Shown: one piece after another, positions 1-8,053 of the stretch
Position numbering within the stretch: position 1 is the first letter of the stretch
Layout of the letters: every line of letters starts with the position of its first letter
Source: Arcobacter_B sp049472155
GTDB taxonomy: Bacteria > Campylobacterota > Campylobacteria > Campylobacterales > Arcobacteraceae
Length of the DNA: 64,000 nt
Assembly: GCF_049472155.1 (NCBI RefSeq)
Contig: NZ_JBMOVW010000004.1
Location: 237,751-301,750, forward strand
Reading direction: 5' to 3'
Notes under the pieces: generated by a model
Databases searched by the model: none
Told to the model about the DNA's origin: nothing
The model's input: the letters and a program-made list of their open reading frames with translations, nothing else
Program-made: the position numbers and the translations under genes

Positions 1-204
1 ACTAGGCTCTCTAAAGTAAACTGGCAAAAGTTGTGCATGAGAATCAGTCATGTGCATAAATCTTGCATTACCAAATGGTTTTAACTTATAATAATCTTCT
101 AGTTTATTTGTATCTGTCATTCTTGTATGTGAATTAGCAAATACTGGTGCAGCTCCTAGCATAGCCATCATGTATACAAATTCTCTTCTACTTAATTTGC
201 TCAT
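1..204 (-). CDS. soxB: SoxB thiosulfohydrolase, N-terminal fragment (cut by window edge)
   Basis: Only the first 68 codons are present; the gene continues beyond position 1. The protein starts with MSKLSRREF, a twin-arginine (Tat) signal with a hydrophobic stretch ending near VFANS. It then reaches a segment reading HMTDSHAQLLPVYFREPS, the first metal-binding motif of the SoxB/5'-nucleotidase metallophosphatase family. SoxB is the periplasmic dimanganese enzyme that hydrolyses the terminal sulfonate from SoxY-bound cysteine S-thiosulfonate, releasing sulfate. It is the last visible gene of the minus-strand sox operon, 18 bases after the rhodanese gene. The family call is firm because SoxB-specific residues surround the motif and the neighbours are sox genes. 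Confidence 0.93.
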   Translation of the reverse strand, partial: MSKLSRREFVYMMAMLGAAPVFANSHTRMTDTNKLEDYYKLKPFGNARFMHMTDSHAQLLPVYFREPS

Positions 205-222
205 TTATTAACCTTTTATTGT

Positions 223-876
223 TTATTTTCCTGAACCTGCTACTGTGAAACCAAAAGAAGTCCACGCTTGCATTCCACCTCTATAATATTTAATTTTGTG
301 TGCTGGATATCCCATGTTTAATAAAGAATATTTAACATTTTTTATCATTGCAGGAGTTTGTCCACACCAAAAGCCGTTACAATAAGCTACAATTGTTTTA
401 GCTTTAGAAAAATCAAGTGTACCGTCTTCTCTTTCAACCACACCCATTTCATCTTCCATCATTTCAATTGAAGTTTCTTTTGAGTCAAAGTTTGTAAAAG
501 GAACATTTACAGAACCTGGTATTCTTAATTTAGCATGCCACCCTGGTTTTCTTGAATCTAAAATTACAATAGAATCATCAGTTTGTGCTTTCTTCATATA
601 TTCAATAAATTCCAACTCACCAACAGTTTCAACACCTTTTGCTAATTGAATTGGTTGAGGAGCACCTCTGTTTGTAGTATTGTATAATTCAGAAATTAAA
701 TTTCCTGATTTTTGATTTCTCATTAGAGTAAACTTTTCACCATTTAAATTCATTTCTATTGATTTAACACCCTTTGAAATTGGTACAAACTTTGAGCTTT
801 CACCCTCTGCAAAAGAGTTTGTTATACACAAAGTAGTAATAGCTGTTGCTAATAATGTCTTTTTAAAAAATGTCAT
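223..876 (-). CDS. Secreted rhodanese-domain protein of the sox operon
   Basis: 217 residues. A signal peptide covers about residues 1-24 (basic MTFFKK, hydrophobic core, cleavage near SFAEG), so it acts in the periplasm. A rhodanese-like domain follows (about 85-212), with ILDSRKPGWHAKLRIPGSVNVP as its entry segment, interrupted here by nothing unusual, and the active-site loop CNGFWCGQTP starting at Cys166. A second Cys sits at 171 in the same loop, which is not typical of simple thiosulfate sulfurtransferases. It lies between the lipoprotein gene and soxB in the same direction. A role in moving sulfane sulfur to or from Sox carriers or thiols is inferred from context only. The domain call is sure; the substrate is unknown. 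Confidence 0.85.
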   Translation of the reverse strand: MTFFKKTLLATAITTLCITNSFAEGESSKFVPISKGVKSIEMNLNGEKFTLMRNQKSGNLISELYNTTNRGAPQPIQLAKGVETVGELEFIEYMKKAQTDDSIVILDSRKPGWHAKLRIPGSVNVPFTNFDSKETSIEMMEDEMGVVEREDGTLDFSKAKTIVAYCNGFWCGQTPAMIKNVKYSLLNMGYPAHKIKYYRGGMQAWTSFGFTVAGSGK

Positions 877-981
877 TTTATTCTCCAGTTTTTTATTAAT
901 TAATAATATTTAATAATTCATATCACAAAAAAAAGCCAAGATAAAAATCTTGACTCTTAAAACAGTGTTTTAAAATTTAAA

Positions 982-1416
982 TTAGTATTTATAACCTTCA
1001 CCTGGTTGTGCTAATTTCCAAGTTGATTTTGCTTCGTGGGCTTGTTGTAAAGCTCTTATAGCAAATTTACAAGCTCTGTGAGCAGCAAAGTTTGTTTCTA
1101 ATTTTGTTTTTGATTTTTTACCTTTAAAAGTTTTAGGGTTAACTTCTTTTGCATTTGTTTTAATAGCTTCTTCAACAGAAACAATAATAGCTGAGTTATT
1201 AACACCTAATCTTCTAAATTCTAATCCCTCTTTTTGAGCAATGGCATTATATTTTTTTGCTGTTTCAATAACATTTTTAATACCATTTTTTTCAACATTA
1301 CAAACTTTTTCTATATCAATTTTAGAAGCCATTTCAGGAGCTGAAGGAGTCTTTGCACAAGCACTTAATGCAAATATAGCTGATACTGCTAGTGATAAAC
1401 TTAATAATCTTTTCAT
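982..1416 (-). CDS. Putative lipoprotein of the sox operon (possible SoxXA-binding/SoxK-like protein)
   Basis: 144 residues with a lipoprotein signal: basic start MKRLL, hydrophobic core and lipobox LSAC ending at Cys20, so a periplasm-facing membrane anchor is expected. The mature part is mostly helical, rich in Lys and Ala, with Cys39 and Cys117. Phrases such as EFRRLG and the Ala/His/Gln-rich C-terminal helix recall the small SoxXA-binding proteins (SAXB/SoxK) encoded beside soxA in other sulfur oxidisers. That resemblance is weak and from memory. The gene lies 12 bases after soxA, so co-transcription is very likely. No catalytic motif is visible. If not SoxK-like, it is an operon-specific lipoprotein of unknown function. 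Confidence 0.7.
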   Translation of the reverse strand: MKRLLSLSLAVSAIFALSACAKTPSAPEMASKIDIEKVCNVEKNGIKNVIETAKKYNAIAQKEGLEFRRLGVNNSAIIVSVEEAIKTNAKEVNPKTFKGKKSKTKLETNFAAHRACKFAIRALQQAHEAKSTWKLAQPGEGYKY

Positions 1417-1428
1417 AATAGTTCCTTC

Positions 1429-2364
1429 TTACTTTCTAATATCTGGGCCATCAACTGGCATTCCATTTGACATATAACTCATAAAGTATAATAACTCTTT
1501 CATAGTTTCTGATTCATTCTTAGGTGGTACTTGCCCTTGGTCTTTTACACATCCAGACATTCTTCTCTCTAATGTTCCTAAACCATCATTATTAGCATCT
1601 TTTGCTCCCCATTTTAATCTATATACAGGGAAATGTGATGTTTGACCTAATAATTGAGATAAACTTTCATTTCTAACTCTTTGACCTGCACCTTGAACAT
1701 GGCAAGTTGCACAAGAAAGTTTTAAATAACCTCTTTGAGAATAATAATACTCTTTTCCTCTTTCATAAGCTTCTGCTGCTGCTTTACTATTAATTTGAAT
1801 ATTAACTTTTTTCTCAGCATCTCTTGCTTCATTTGCAAAATATGCTTGTAAATGTGCCATTTTACCTTTTGTTGTTTTCCAAGGTTTTTCCCCATTATCT
1901 TTTAAACACGTATTAATAGCTGAAGTTAAAGAAACTAATTGTTTTTTCTTATCATCAAAATAAGGATAATCTCCCGCAATATCAGGATTTGGGAAACAGT
2001 TTTTAAATGATTTACCATTTGCAAATGCTTTTGTATATAAAGCCTCTCCTGCTTCTATAAAATCTTCGTATGGAGGAAATTCATTTATTTCTTCATAAGA
2101 AGCTCTACCATTTTTAGAAAAAGCATAGTTTCCTTTAGAAAACTCTTCATGTTTAACTCCACTTATAATATTGTTTTTTAATTCATCATCAGTAGAATAT
2201 GGGAAAAATGTATTTTTATTTCCATAAGGATCTTTGAACTTTGCTTCAAAATAATCAATTAAAGCAAGTCTATCTTTTTCTGCTTGAGCATTAAAATCAG
2301 CTGCATTTAAAGCACATGAAGTAAGTGCAACTAAAGCAGTTGTTTTTGCAATTTTTATTAACAT
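1429..2364 (-). CDS. soxA: SoxA, haem c subunit of the SoxXA L-cysteine S-thiosulfotransferase
   Basis: 311 residues with a signal peptide (MLIKIAKTT..., cleavage near LNAADF). One c-type haem site is visible, CATCH at Cys218-His222, in the C-terminal cytochrome domain. Cys272 in RRMSGCVKDQ matches the position of the SoxA cysteine that becomes a persulfide and ligates the active-site haem. The N-terminal cytochrome-like domain has Cys123 and Cys153 but no CxxCH, so this is the mono-haem form. With SoxX it attaches thiosulfate oxidatively to the SoxY cysteine. It lies between soxZ (40-base gap) and the lipoprotein gene. Confidence 0.95.
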   Translation of the reverse strand: MLIKIAKTTALVALTSCALNAADFNAQAEKDRLALIDYFEAKFKDPYGNKNTFFPYSTDDELKNNIISGVKHEEFSKGNYAFSKNGRASYEEINEFPPYEDFIEAGEALYTKAFANGKSFKNCFPNPDIAGDYPYFDDKKKQLVSLTSAINTCLKDNGEKPWKTTKGKMAHLQAYFANEARDAEKKVNIQINSKAAAEAYERGKEYYYSQRGYLKLSCATCHVQGAGQRVRNESLSQLLGQTSHFPVYRLKWGAKDANNDGLGTLERRMSGCVKDQGQVPPKNESETMKELLYFMSYMSNGMPVDGPDIRK

Positions 2365-2404
2365 AATCTCTCCTTAGGTTTAGCTAGTTACATAATGTAA
2401 CTAA

Positions 2405-2722
2405 CTATTTAATCTTACTTTTATCAGTTCTTGAATCACCTTTTAAGTCAATCCAAGAAATCTCAACTTTATCACCTTTTTTAGCACCTACTGATTCAGC
2501 ATTAAACTTAAACTTTAAGTATGGATTTTTTGATAAAAATTGTGATGTTGAAGCTTCAAATACAATTTTGTCATTTACTTTTGCAGTTAAATATGTAATA
2601 AAATTCGCTTCTTTTTTTGCTCTTTCTGCCTCTTGGTAACTTAACATTGAATGTTTCGCCATAGCTTTAACAGTTACAACACCTTTTTTTAATTTTGCTT
2701 TAATTCTTGTTTTACCAGCCAT
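2405..2722 (-). CDS. soxZ: SoxZ, sulfur-carrier partner subunit
   Basis: 105 residues with no signal peptide, starting MAGKTRIKAKL and showing the SoxZ beta-sandwich pattern (MLSYQEAE in the middle, KGDKVEISWIDLKGDS near the end). SoxZ forms a heterodimer with SoxY and is carried to the periplasm by the SoxY Tat signal. It lacks cysteine, as expected. It directly follows soxY in the operon, the order found in almost all sox clusters. Length is normal for the family. Confidence 0.95.
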   Translation of the reverse strand: MAGKTRIKAKLKKGVVTVKAMAKHSMLSYQEAERAKKEANFITYLTAKVNDKIVFEASTSQFLSKNPYLKFKFNAESVGAKKGDKVEISWIDLKGDSRTDKSKIK

Positions 2723-2785
2723 TTTTATTCCTTTAATTTTCTATTTTATGCTTTTAATTTTATGTATTTATTAGTTGGGGTTAAA

Positions 2786-3235
2786 TCAACCACCACATCC
2801 ACCAATTGTTACTTTTACTAATTTTGAATCAGAATATAATTTACCATTTTCTTCTACAACAGCTGTAACTGTTCCTGTTTTAGCCATTTTAATTCTAATA
2901 GAATAATCAATAATTCCACCTTGTGGTACTGTAAATACAGCAACTGCACTTTCAGGGTTTGCATCTTGGAATACAGCTACTTTTGAACCAGCTAATTTTG
3001 AAGAAACAGTTACAGGAATAACTGCACCATTTTCAGCAATATCTGGAGCTTTTAATTTTACTTTACCTTTAGTAGTAGAAGTTGTTCCAAAAATTTCTTT
3101 CATAGCTTCATCAACTTTTGTTGCAGTCCAAGCTTTTGGCTTTGTTTCTCTAAAATTTACAGCACTTAAAGTTGAAGGTGCTATAGATAATGCTAATGCT
3201 CCTAATCCGAATCCTAAAAAATTTCTTCTATTCAT
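2786..3235 (-). CDS. soxY: SoxY, sulfur-substrate carrier protein
   Basis: 149 residues. The N-terminus MNRRNFLGFG is a Tat signal with arginines 3-4, followed by a hydrophobic region to about residue 25. The C-terminus is GGCGG with Cys147, the swinging-arm cysteine that carries the thiosulfate-derived sulfur between SoxXA, SoxB and SoxCD. It lies between soxX (16-base gap) and soxZ. This motif at the extreme end is diagnostic for SoxY. Confidence 0.97.
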   Translation of the reverse strand: MNRRNFLGFGLGALALSIAPSTLSAVNFRETKPKAWTATKVDEAMKEIFGTTSTTKGKVKLKAPDIAENGAVIPVTVSSKLAGSKVAVFQDANPESAVAVFTVPQGGIIDYSIRIKMAKTGTVTAVVEENGKLYSDSKLVKVTIGGCGG

Positions 3236-3251
3236 AATTTATTCCTTTTCT

Positions 3252-3602
3252 TTATTTAATTGTTTTTAAAAATGCTACAACAGCTTTAATTTCACTATCA
3301 CTTAACCAACCATTTTTACCAAAAGCTGGCATTGCTGAAATTGGATTTGTTGTATATGGATCATAAACCTTGTCATATAAAGCCTCATCAGGCCAATATT
3401 GTAAAGCTTGAAGTTTAGGCCCCATACTACCAGGTCCATCAACTTTCATACCTTCAATTGCATGACATGCAAGACAATTACCTTTATTTTTTGTCATAAA
3501 GATTTCTTTACCTTGCTTAATTAGTGCATCATTTGCTACTGCACCAGTAAACGAAACTGCGGTAATCGCAGATGCAAGTAGTAGTTTTTTAATTACCTTC
3601 AT
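3252..3602 (-). CDS. soxX: SoxX, mono-haem cytochrome c subunit of SoxXA
   Basis: 116 residues, signal peptide to about residue 23 (ending AVAND). One haem-binding site CLACH (Cys43-His47) and a distal methionine in SAMPAFGKNG (Met91). The sequence between them (GPGSMGPKL, YDPYTTNPI) follows the SoxX pattern. SoxX takes electrons from SoxA during thiosulfate conjugation. It sits between soxD and soxY rather than directly before soxY-Z-A as a separate promoter-proximal gene. It is 11 bases after soxD. Confidence 0.93.
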   Translation of the reverse strand: MKVIKKLLLASAITAVSFTGAVANDALIKQGKEIFMTKNKGNCLACHAIEGMKVDGPGSMGPKLQALQYWPDEALYDKVYDPYTTNPISAMPAFGKNGWLSDSEIKAVVAFLKTIK

Positions 3603-3613
3603 TCCTTACCCCT

Positions 3614-4795
3614 TTATTTGCTAGAGTTGATCATATAATCAACTACTTTTTTGAACTCTTCATCAGATAAATTCATAGCCCCACCTTTAGGAGGCATTGC
3701 ATTTATACCTTTGATACCGTTATTATACACTGCTTCTTTACCTTTTTCAAGTACAGAAGCCCAAGCTTCTTTATCACCAAGTACAGGAGCACCAATAGCT
3801 TTGTTTCCATGACAAGCTGCACAAGATGTTTCATAAGCTTGTTTTGCTTTAGGGTCTGCTACATTTCCTTTTTCTTCTTCAACTTTCCAAAATCTTTTTG
3901 TTGAAGCAGGTGGTTCAAAATCATTTAACTCATTTTTAATTCTAAGAACAGGAACTTTACCTTTTATACAATCTTTCATACATCTTGTACCAGTACCATA
4001 GTTTTTAGGATCACTTAAAAATGCTCTCATATTTTCGATACCTTGTTTAGGATCTTTTGTATCAACATTTGGATAAAAACCATCCTCATTAGGCATTTTT
4101 ATTTTTAAAAATTTTTCTCTATCTAAAACATACTCTTCATCAAGTTCTTCCCCATCAATTTCAATACCATTTTCCATTAACAAATATGCAGTAAGAGCAT
4201 ATACTTCACTATTAGTTAAAGATTTTGGATGATTAAAAGGCATTGAATCTTTAATATACCAAAAAAGTGTACTTGCATAAGGCCAATATGTACCAATTAC
4301 TTTTATTGGTGCCTCAGGGCTAGGATTTTTATCTGCTGGATTTAATAATTGATTAGTTAAAGATTCAGTTGAAGATTCCCCAACAGATAGTCTAGGATAA
4401 CCTTTACCACCAGCACCAAATTCGCCATGACACATAGCACATTGTGCATCATAAAGTTCATTACCCCATTCTACAGAACCTTGTGCTTTTTTTGGTTTTC
4501 CATTTTCTAATACTGGTTTTCCATGTTTTGTATCATACATAGGAAGACCTGTACCATCAGGCATTACATCAGTATTCCATGCTGCTATTTCATTCTTAGT
4601 AGCAGTTCTAAAATGATTAAAATTCTTAACTTTTTGTGTATTTACATGATAAGAAGTATATTTACCATCTTTTACTTCATATTTTATAGCTCCATCTACA
4701 ACCTTTTGTGCTGCATAAGATGAAGTTAACAATGTTGAAGCAGCAATAAGCCCTAGTAAAGTTTTCTTAAGCTTTATGTTTTCTAATGTGAACAT
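3614..4795 (-). CDS. soxD: SoxD-like di-haem cytochrome c subunit of sulfane dehydrogenase
   Basis: 393 residues; signal peptide to about residue 28 (ending SSYA). Two c-type haem sites are present: CAMCH (Cys119-His123) in the first domain and CAACH (Cys325-His329) in the C-terminal domain, with Met367 in INAMPPKGG as likely ligand for the second. A Cys272/Cys276 pair in RCMKDC lies between the domains. SoxD passes electrons from the SoxC molybdenum centre to the cytochrome chain. Its start overlaps the 3' end of soxC by 29 bases, which implies translational coupling. Confidence 0.93.
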   Translation of the reverse strand: MFTLENIKLKKTLLGLIAASTLLTSSYAAQKVVDGAIKYEVKDGKYTSYHVNTQKVKNFNHFRTATKNEIAAWNTDVMPDGTGLPMYDTKHGKPVLENGKPKKAQGSVEWGNELYDAQCAMCHGEFGAGGKGYPRLSVGESSTESLTNQLLNPADKNPSPEAPIKVIGTYWPYASTLFWYIKDSMPFNHPKSLTNSEVYALTAYLLMENGIEIDGEELDEEYVLDREKFLKIKMPNEDGFYPNVDTKDPKQGIENMRAFLSDPKNYGTGTRCMKDCIKGKVPVLRIKNELNDFEPPASTKRFWKVEEEKGNVADPKAKQAYETSCAACHGNKAIGAPVLGDKEAWASVLEKGKEAVYNNGIKGINAMPPKGGAMNLSDEEFKKVVDYMINSSK

Positions 4796-6104
4796 TATTA
4801 ACCTCCCCTTTAGAGTTAACTTCCCAAGTTACCATAGCATTTCTATGATAAACATTTTCTACACCAACAACTGAAGTTTCTTGATCAATTGTAGGTTGTA
4901 CATTACCTGTATCATCAACTGCTCTACTTGTTAATAAAATAGGCTTTCCATCCCATTTATAAATATAACTAAACCTTGTCCATGCTTTTGGTAGTACTAA
5001 ACCTTTTAAACTTGCTTCAACCCAATTATCTCCACCATCAAATGAGATATCTACATGTTTAACAGTACCTTGTCCAGACCAGGCAATACCTTGAATTTCA
5101 ACAATATCACCTTTCTTAAGGTTAGTCCATGGCTTTTCAGGACAGGGAGATGTAATTACAGAATTAACCTCATTAATCCAGAAAAACTGAATTGCTTTTC
5201 CTGATTTCTGAAGCATTGTATATTTTGAAGTTTCTTCTTTAGCATGCCATGGCTTATCTGAAAACTCTAATCTTCTTAGCCATTTTGTATTTAAATTACC
5301 TTCCCAACCTGGAACTAAAAGTCGTAAAGGATACCCTTGTTCTGGTCTAAGAGCTTCTCCATTTTGTCCCCAAACCAGCATTGCATCATCTAAAGCTTTT
5401 TCAACAGGAATTGTTCTGGGATTTGTAGCGTTATCACTTCCTTCTGCTAACATCCATAAAGCATCATCTTCTAAACCAATATCTTCTAATACAGTTTTTA
5501 GCATAACTCCTGTCCATTCAGCTTGGCTCATCATACCTTTCATAAACTGTAAGTTATTAAATTGAGGTCCTCTCCAACCTGTACTTCCATTTGCTGGACA
5601 CTCAATAAAATATATTCTACTTTCACTTGGATATTTTTTTAAATCATCTAAAGTTAAAACTACTTCTTTTTTAACTTTTCCATGAATCATTAATCTAAAT
5701 TCATGGGGATTTACATGAGCTGTTCCTCCATGATTTCTAGTAAAGAATAAACCATTTGGAACAATAATACCATCTAATTCATGTAAAGGACACATAGAAA
5801 CTGTTGCATATTTATCACCAGAAGATAGAAGTTCAGTAGTTCTTCTTACTACATTATGTTCATAAGGAGATGGTACTCCGTATGGATACTTATCAGTCTT
5901 ATCACCAAGCTTAATTCCCCATTCAGCTTCGTTCATAATTGCTACATCATCTGCTTTTGCTTTTACGGGACCTAAAACATTTGCAGCAGCAATTGCACCA
6001 GCTGAATAAACCGCAGTTTTTCTAAAAAAATCTCTTCTACTTAGTTTCTTTGATGAAACATTATCAAGAGCTTTTTCAGAATTATTACTAGCTTTCGTCA
6101 TCAT
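4767..6104 (-). CDS. soxC: SoxC, molybdenum-cofactor subunit of sulfane dehydrogenase
   Basis: 445 residues of the sulfite oxidase/SoxC molybdopterin family. A Tat signal SRRDFF lies at residues 22-27, with a hydrophobic stretch ending AKADD. The cysteine ligand of molybdenum is Cys169 in FIECPANG, followed by a C-terminal dimerisation domain. SoxC with SoxD oxidises the SoxY-bound persulfide sulfur. A related reading is SorA-type sulfite dehydrogenase, but pairing with a di-haem SoxD and the sox gene context favour SoxC. A strong GGAGG lies 2 bases upstream of the tandem ATGATG start. It is the first gene of the operon. Confidence 0.93.
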   Translation of the reverse strand: MMTKASNNSEKALDNVSSKKLSRRDFFRKTAVYSAGAIAAANVLGPVKAKADDVAIMNEAEWGIKLGDKTDKYPYGVPSPYEHNVVRRTTELLSSGDKYATVSMCPLHELDGIIVPNGLFFTRNHGGTAHVNPHEFRLMIHGKVKKEVVLTLDDLKKYPSESRIYFIECPANGSTGWRGPQFNNLQFMKGMMSQAEWTGVMLKTVLEDIGLEDDALWMLAEGSDNATNPRTIPVEKALDDAMLVWGQNGEALRPEQGYPLRLLVPGWEGNLNTKWLRRLEFSDKPWHAKEETSKYTMLQKSGKAIQFFWINEVNSVITSPCPEKPWTNLKKGDIVEIQGIAWSGQGTVKHVDISFDGGDNWVEASLKGLVLPKAWTRFSYIYKWDGKPILLTSRAVDDTGNVQPTIDQETSVVGVENVYHRNAMVTWEVNSKGEVNNVHIRKHKA

Positions 6105-6127
6105 TCCTCCTTATATATTGGTATTTA

Positions 6128-6133
6128 ATTATA
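6128..6133 (-). promoter_or_regulatory. Candidate -10 element of the sox operon promoter
   Basis: Read on the minus strand the segment is TGGTATAAT, an extended -10 box whose TATAAT lies 24-29 bases before the soxC start. No good -35 is visible, which is common in Campylobacterota. The site also lies inside a small inverted repeat GGTAT-N6-ATACC (6120-6135), which could be an operator. Transcript start has not been determined. Confidence 0.45.
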
Positions 6134-6449
6134 CCAGACAAACAAATCTATTATAGATATGAGTATCTTAATAAATACTAAATATATAAATATAAACTTT
6201 TCTTATAATTATATATATTCAATTTATTATTACTTTATCATATAAATATCATAACAATTTTTTATCATATTTTTTAAAATAGCAATTAAATAGCTATAAA
6301 TACTAGTTTTTAAAGGATTAAACAAATTTATTTATATTTATGATAATTTTCATTTATCATTTGTTGAATATAAAAAAATTTACAAGAATTAAATAATAAT
6401 TTGGTATTTGAGTAGTAATGAAACATAAAAAGAGATAAATATTGATTTT
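6134..6449. other. Gene-free AT-rich spacer upstream of the sox operon
   Basis: About 300 bases of almost pure A/T between the recN end and the soxC promoter. I find no ORF with a ribosome-binding site, no tRNA and no clear repeat, apart from the hairpin at its right edge and scattered ATCATAAA-like words. It may hold upstream regulatory sites for the sox operon. Confidence 0.5.
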
Positions 6450-6483
6450 AGCATAAAACTGAATATGTATTCAGTTTTATGCT
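6450..6483. terminator. Perfect 16-base inverted repeat after recN
   Basis: Arms at 6450-6465 and 6468-6483 are exact complements (AGCATAAAACTGAATA and its complement) with only TG between them. It lies 41 bases beyond the recN stop. On the minus strand it is followed by A-rich rather than T-rich sequence, so it is not a classical intrinsic terminator for recN. It may be a transcript-end stabiliser or a protein-binding site. Confidence 0.5.
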
Positions 6484-6523
6484 ATTTAATTTTATATATT
6501 TGAGATTTTTTTACTTATAAAAT

Positions 6524-8053
6524 TTAGTTTAATAAGTTTTTAGCAAATCTAACAGCTTCTTCTGTTATATTTTCACCACTTATCATTCTTGATATTTCAT
6601 TTACTCTTCCTTGTGTATCAAGTTTTTTTACAATTGAAGTACCTTTATTTTTATCAACTAAAAAATGTTGATTTGAAGAGGATGTAAGTTGAGGCTGATG
6701 TGAGATTGCAAAGATTTGATAAGATTTTGCTAACTTTGTAAGTACTTTAGAAATTGCTTCACTCTCTTTTCCACTTAGATTAGCATCAATTTCATCCAAA
6801 AATAAGATTCCATTATCAACAATATCAAATTCACTCATCGATGTAAGTAATGCTAATCTTAATCTATTAAATTCACCCGAACTTATTGTTTCTAAACTTA
6901 CTCCTGCTAATTCAAATTTAATTAAATCAATACCTGTAATATCAATTTCTTTAATGTCAAATATGATTTTAGCATTCCCTAAATATAGATCTTTTAGATA
7001 TTTATTGATTTTATTTTCTAATAATACACTAACTTTTTTTCTAATTTTACTTATTGATAAGGACAAGATTTCTAATTCTTCTCTTAAATCATTTTGTTTT
7101 TTTTCTAATACGCTTTTTTCAAAACTAATATTTTCATAAGATTCTAATTCTTTTATTTTTTCTTCTTTATATTCTAAACACTCTTTTATAGAACCAAATC
7201 TTTTTTGTAAGGAAGAAAGCTTCTCAATTCTATCTAAAACATTTTCAATATCTATATCTTCAAGTTCATATAAAGAATCATTAAATTTCTCAAATATATT
7301 TGTTAGTTCATTCATTGTATCATCAAAAAAACTACTATCTATTTCTAATAATTCTAAAGCATTATTTACTGATGAATTGTAATTTAAAATGACAGAAGCT
7401 TCTTTGATAGCTGCTTCAAGCTTATCTTTTTTCGCTAACTTCTTTTTTATTTCATTTAGTTCTTCATATTCATCAATTTTTGGATTAATAGCTTCAATTT
7501 TGTCTATTTCAAATTTAGCAAACTCTTTTAAATCTTCAAGTTTTGATTCATCTTCATAAATTTTTTCAAGTTTTGCTCTTACTGATTTAAGTTCTTGATA
7601 AAATTTAATAAACTCTTTTTTTAAAGTATTAAATTCTTTATTTTCTTTTGAAGCTAAATTATCTAAAAAACTTATAAGTTTTGAACTTTGAAAGTCACTT
7701 GTGTCTTTTAAGTTTAAATGTTTAATTAACTTAGAACTAAACTCGTTTAGTTTCTTTTTTGAGATAGTTTGATTGTTTAAGAAAAATCTTACTTTTTCTT
7801 TTTTAATAGTTTTTATAATAATTTCATCATTATTTGAAATATCAAAAGCTTCATTTTCAATATTTGAGTTTACAAGAATAACCTCTCCTAGTTTTGATTT
7901 TACATCACTTAAAGAAAATAAAGAAAGAATTGCTTCCATTAAAATAGATTTACCTGCTCCACTAGGCCCTGTAAAAACATTTAGTCCTTTTTCAAAATTT
8001 AATTCTACTTTTTCAAAAGATAAACAGTTTTCTAAATAAACTCTATCAATCAT
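6524..8053 (-). CDS. recN: RecN, SMC-like DNA repair ATPase
   Basis: 509 residues. Walker A GPSGAGKS at 29-36; long coiled-coil arms through the middle (about 130-330, rich in Glu/Lys/Leu). The ABC-type signature SSGEFNRLRLALL and Walker B ILFLDEIDANL lie in the C-terminal third, with a His in SHQPQL. This is the SMC/ABC head layout of RecN, which acts in double-strand break repair. It is slightly shorter than the ~550-residue E. coli protein, as in other Campylobacterota. Its start overlaps the nadK stop by one base (TAATG), the usual recN-nadK pairing. Confidence 0.93.
   Translation of the reverse strand: MIDRVYLENCLSFEKVELNFEKGLNVFTGPSGAGKSILMEAILSLFSLSDVKSKLGEVILVNSNIENEAFDISNNDEIIIKTIKKEKVRFFLNNQTISKKKLNEFSSKLIKHLNLKDTSDFQSSKLISFLDNLASKENKEFNTLKKEFIKFYQELKSVRAKLEKIYEDESKLEDLKEFAKFEIDKIEAINPKIDEYEELNEIKKKLAKKDKLEAAIKEASVILNYNSSVNNALELLEIDSSFFDDTMNELTNIFEKFNDSLYELEDIDIENVLDRIEKLSSLQKRFGSIKECLEYKEEKIKELESYENISFEKSVLEKKQNDLREELEILSLSISKIRKKVSVLLENKINKYLKDLYLGNAKIIFDIKEIDITGIDLIKFELAGVSLETISSGEFNRLRLALLTSMSEFDIVDNGILFLDEIDANLSGKESEAISKVLTKLAKSYQIFAISHQPQLTSSSNQHFLVDKNKGTSIVKKLDTQGRVNEISRMISGENITEEAVRFAKNLLN

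Noticed and set aside
4767..6104. SoxC as a free-sulfite dehydrogenase (SorA)
   Set aside because: Overlap with a di-haem SoxD gene and position at the head of a sox operon favour sulfane dehydrogenase, though activity cannot be read from sequence.
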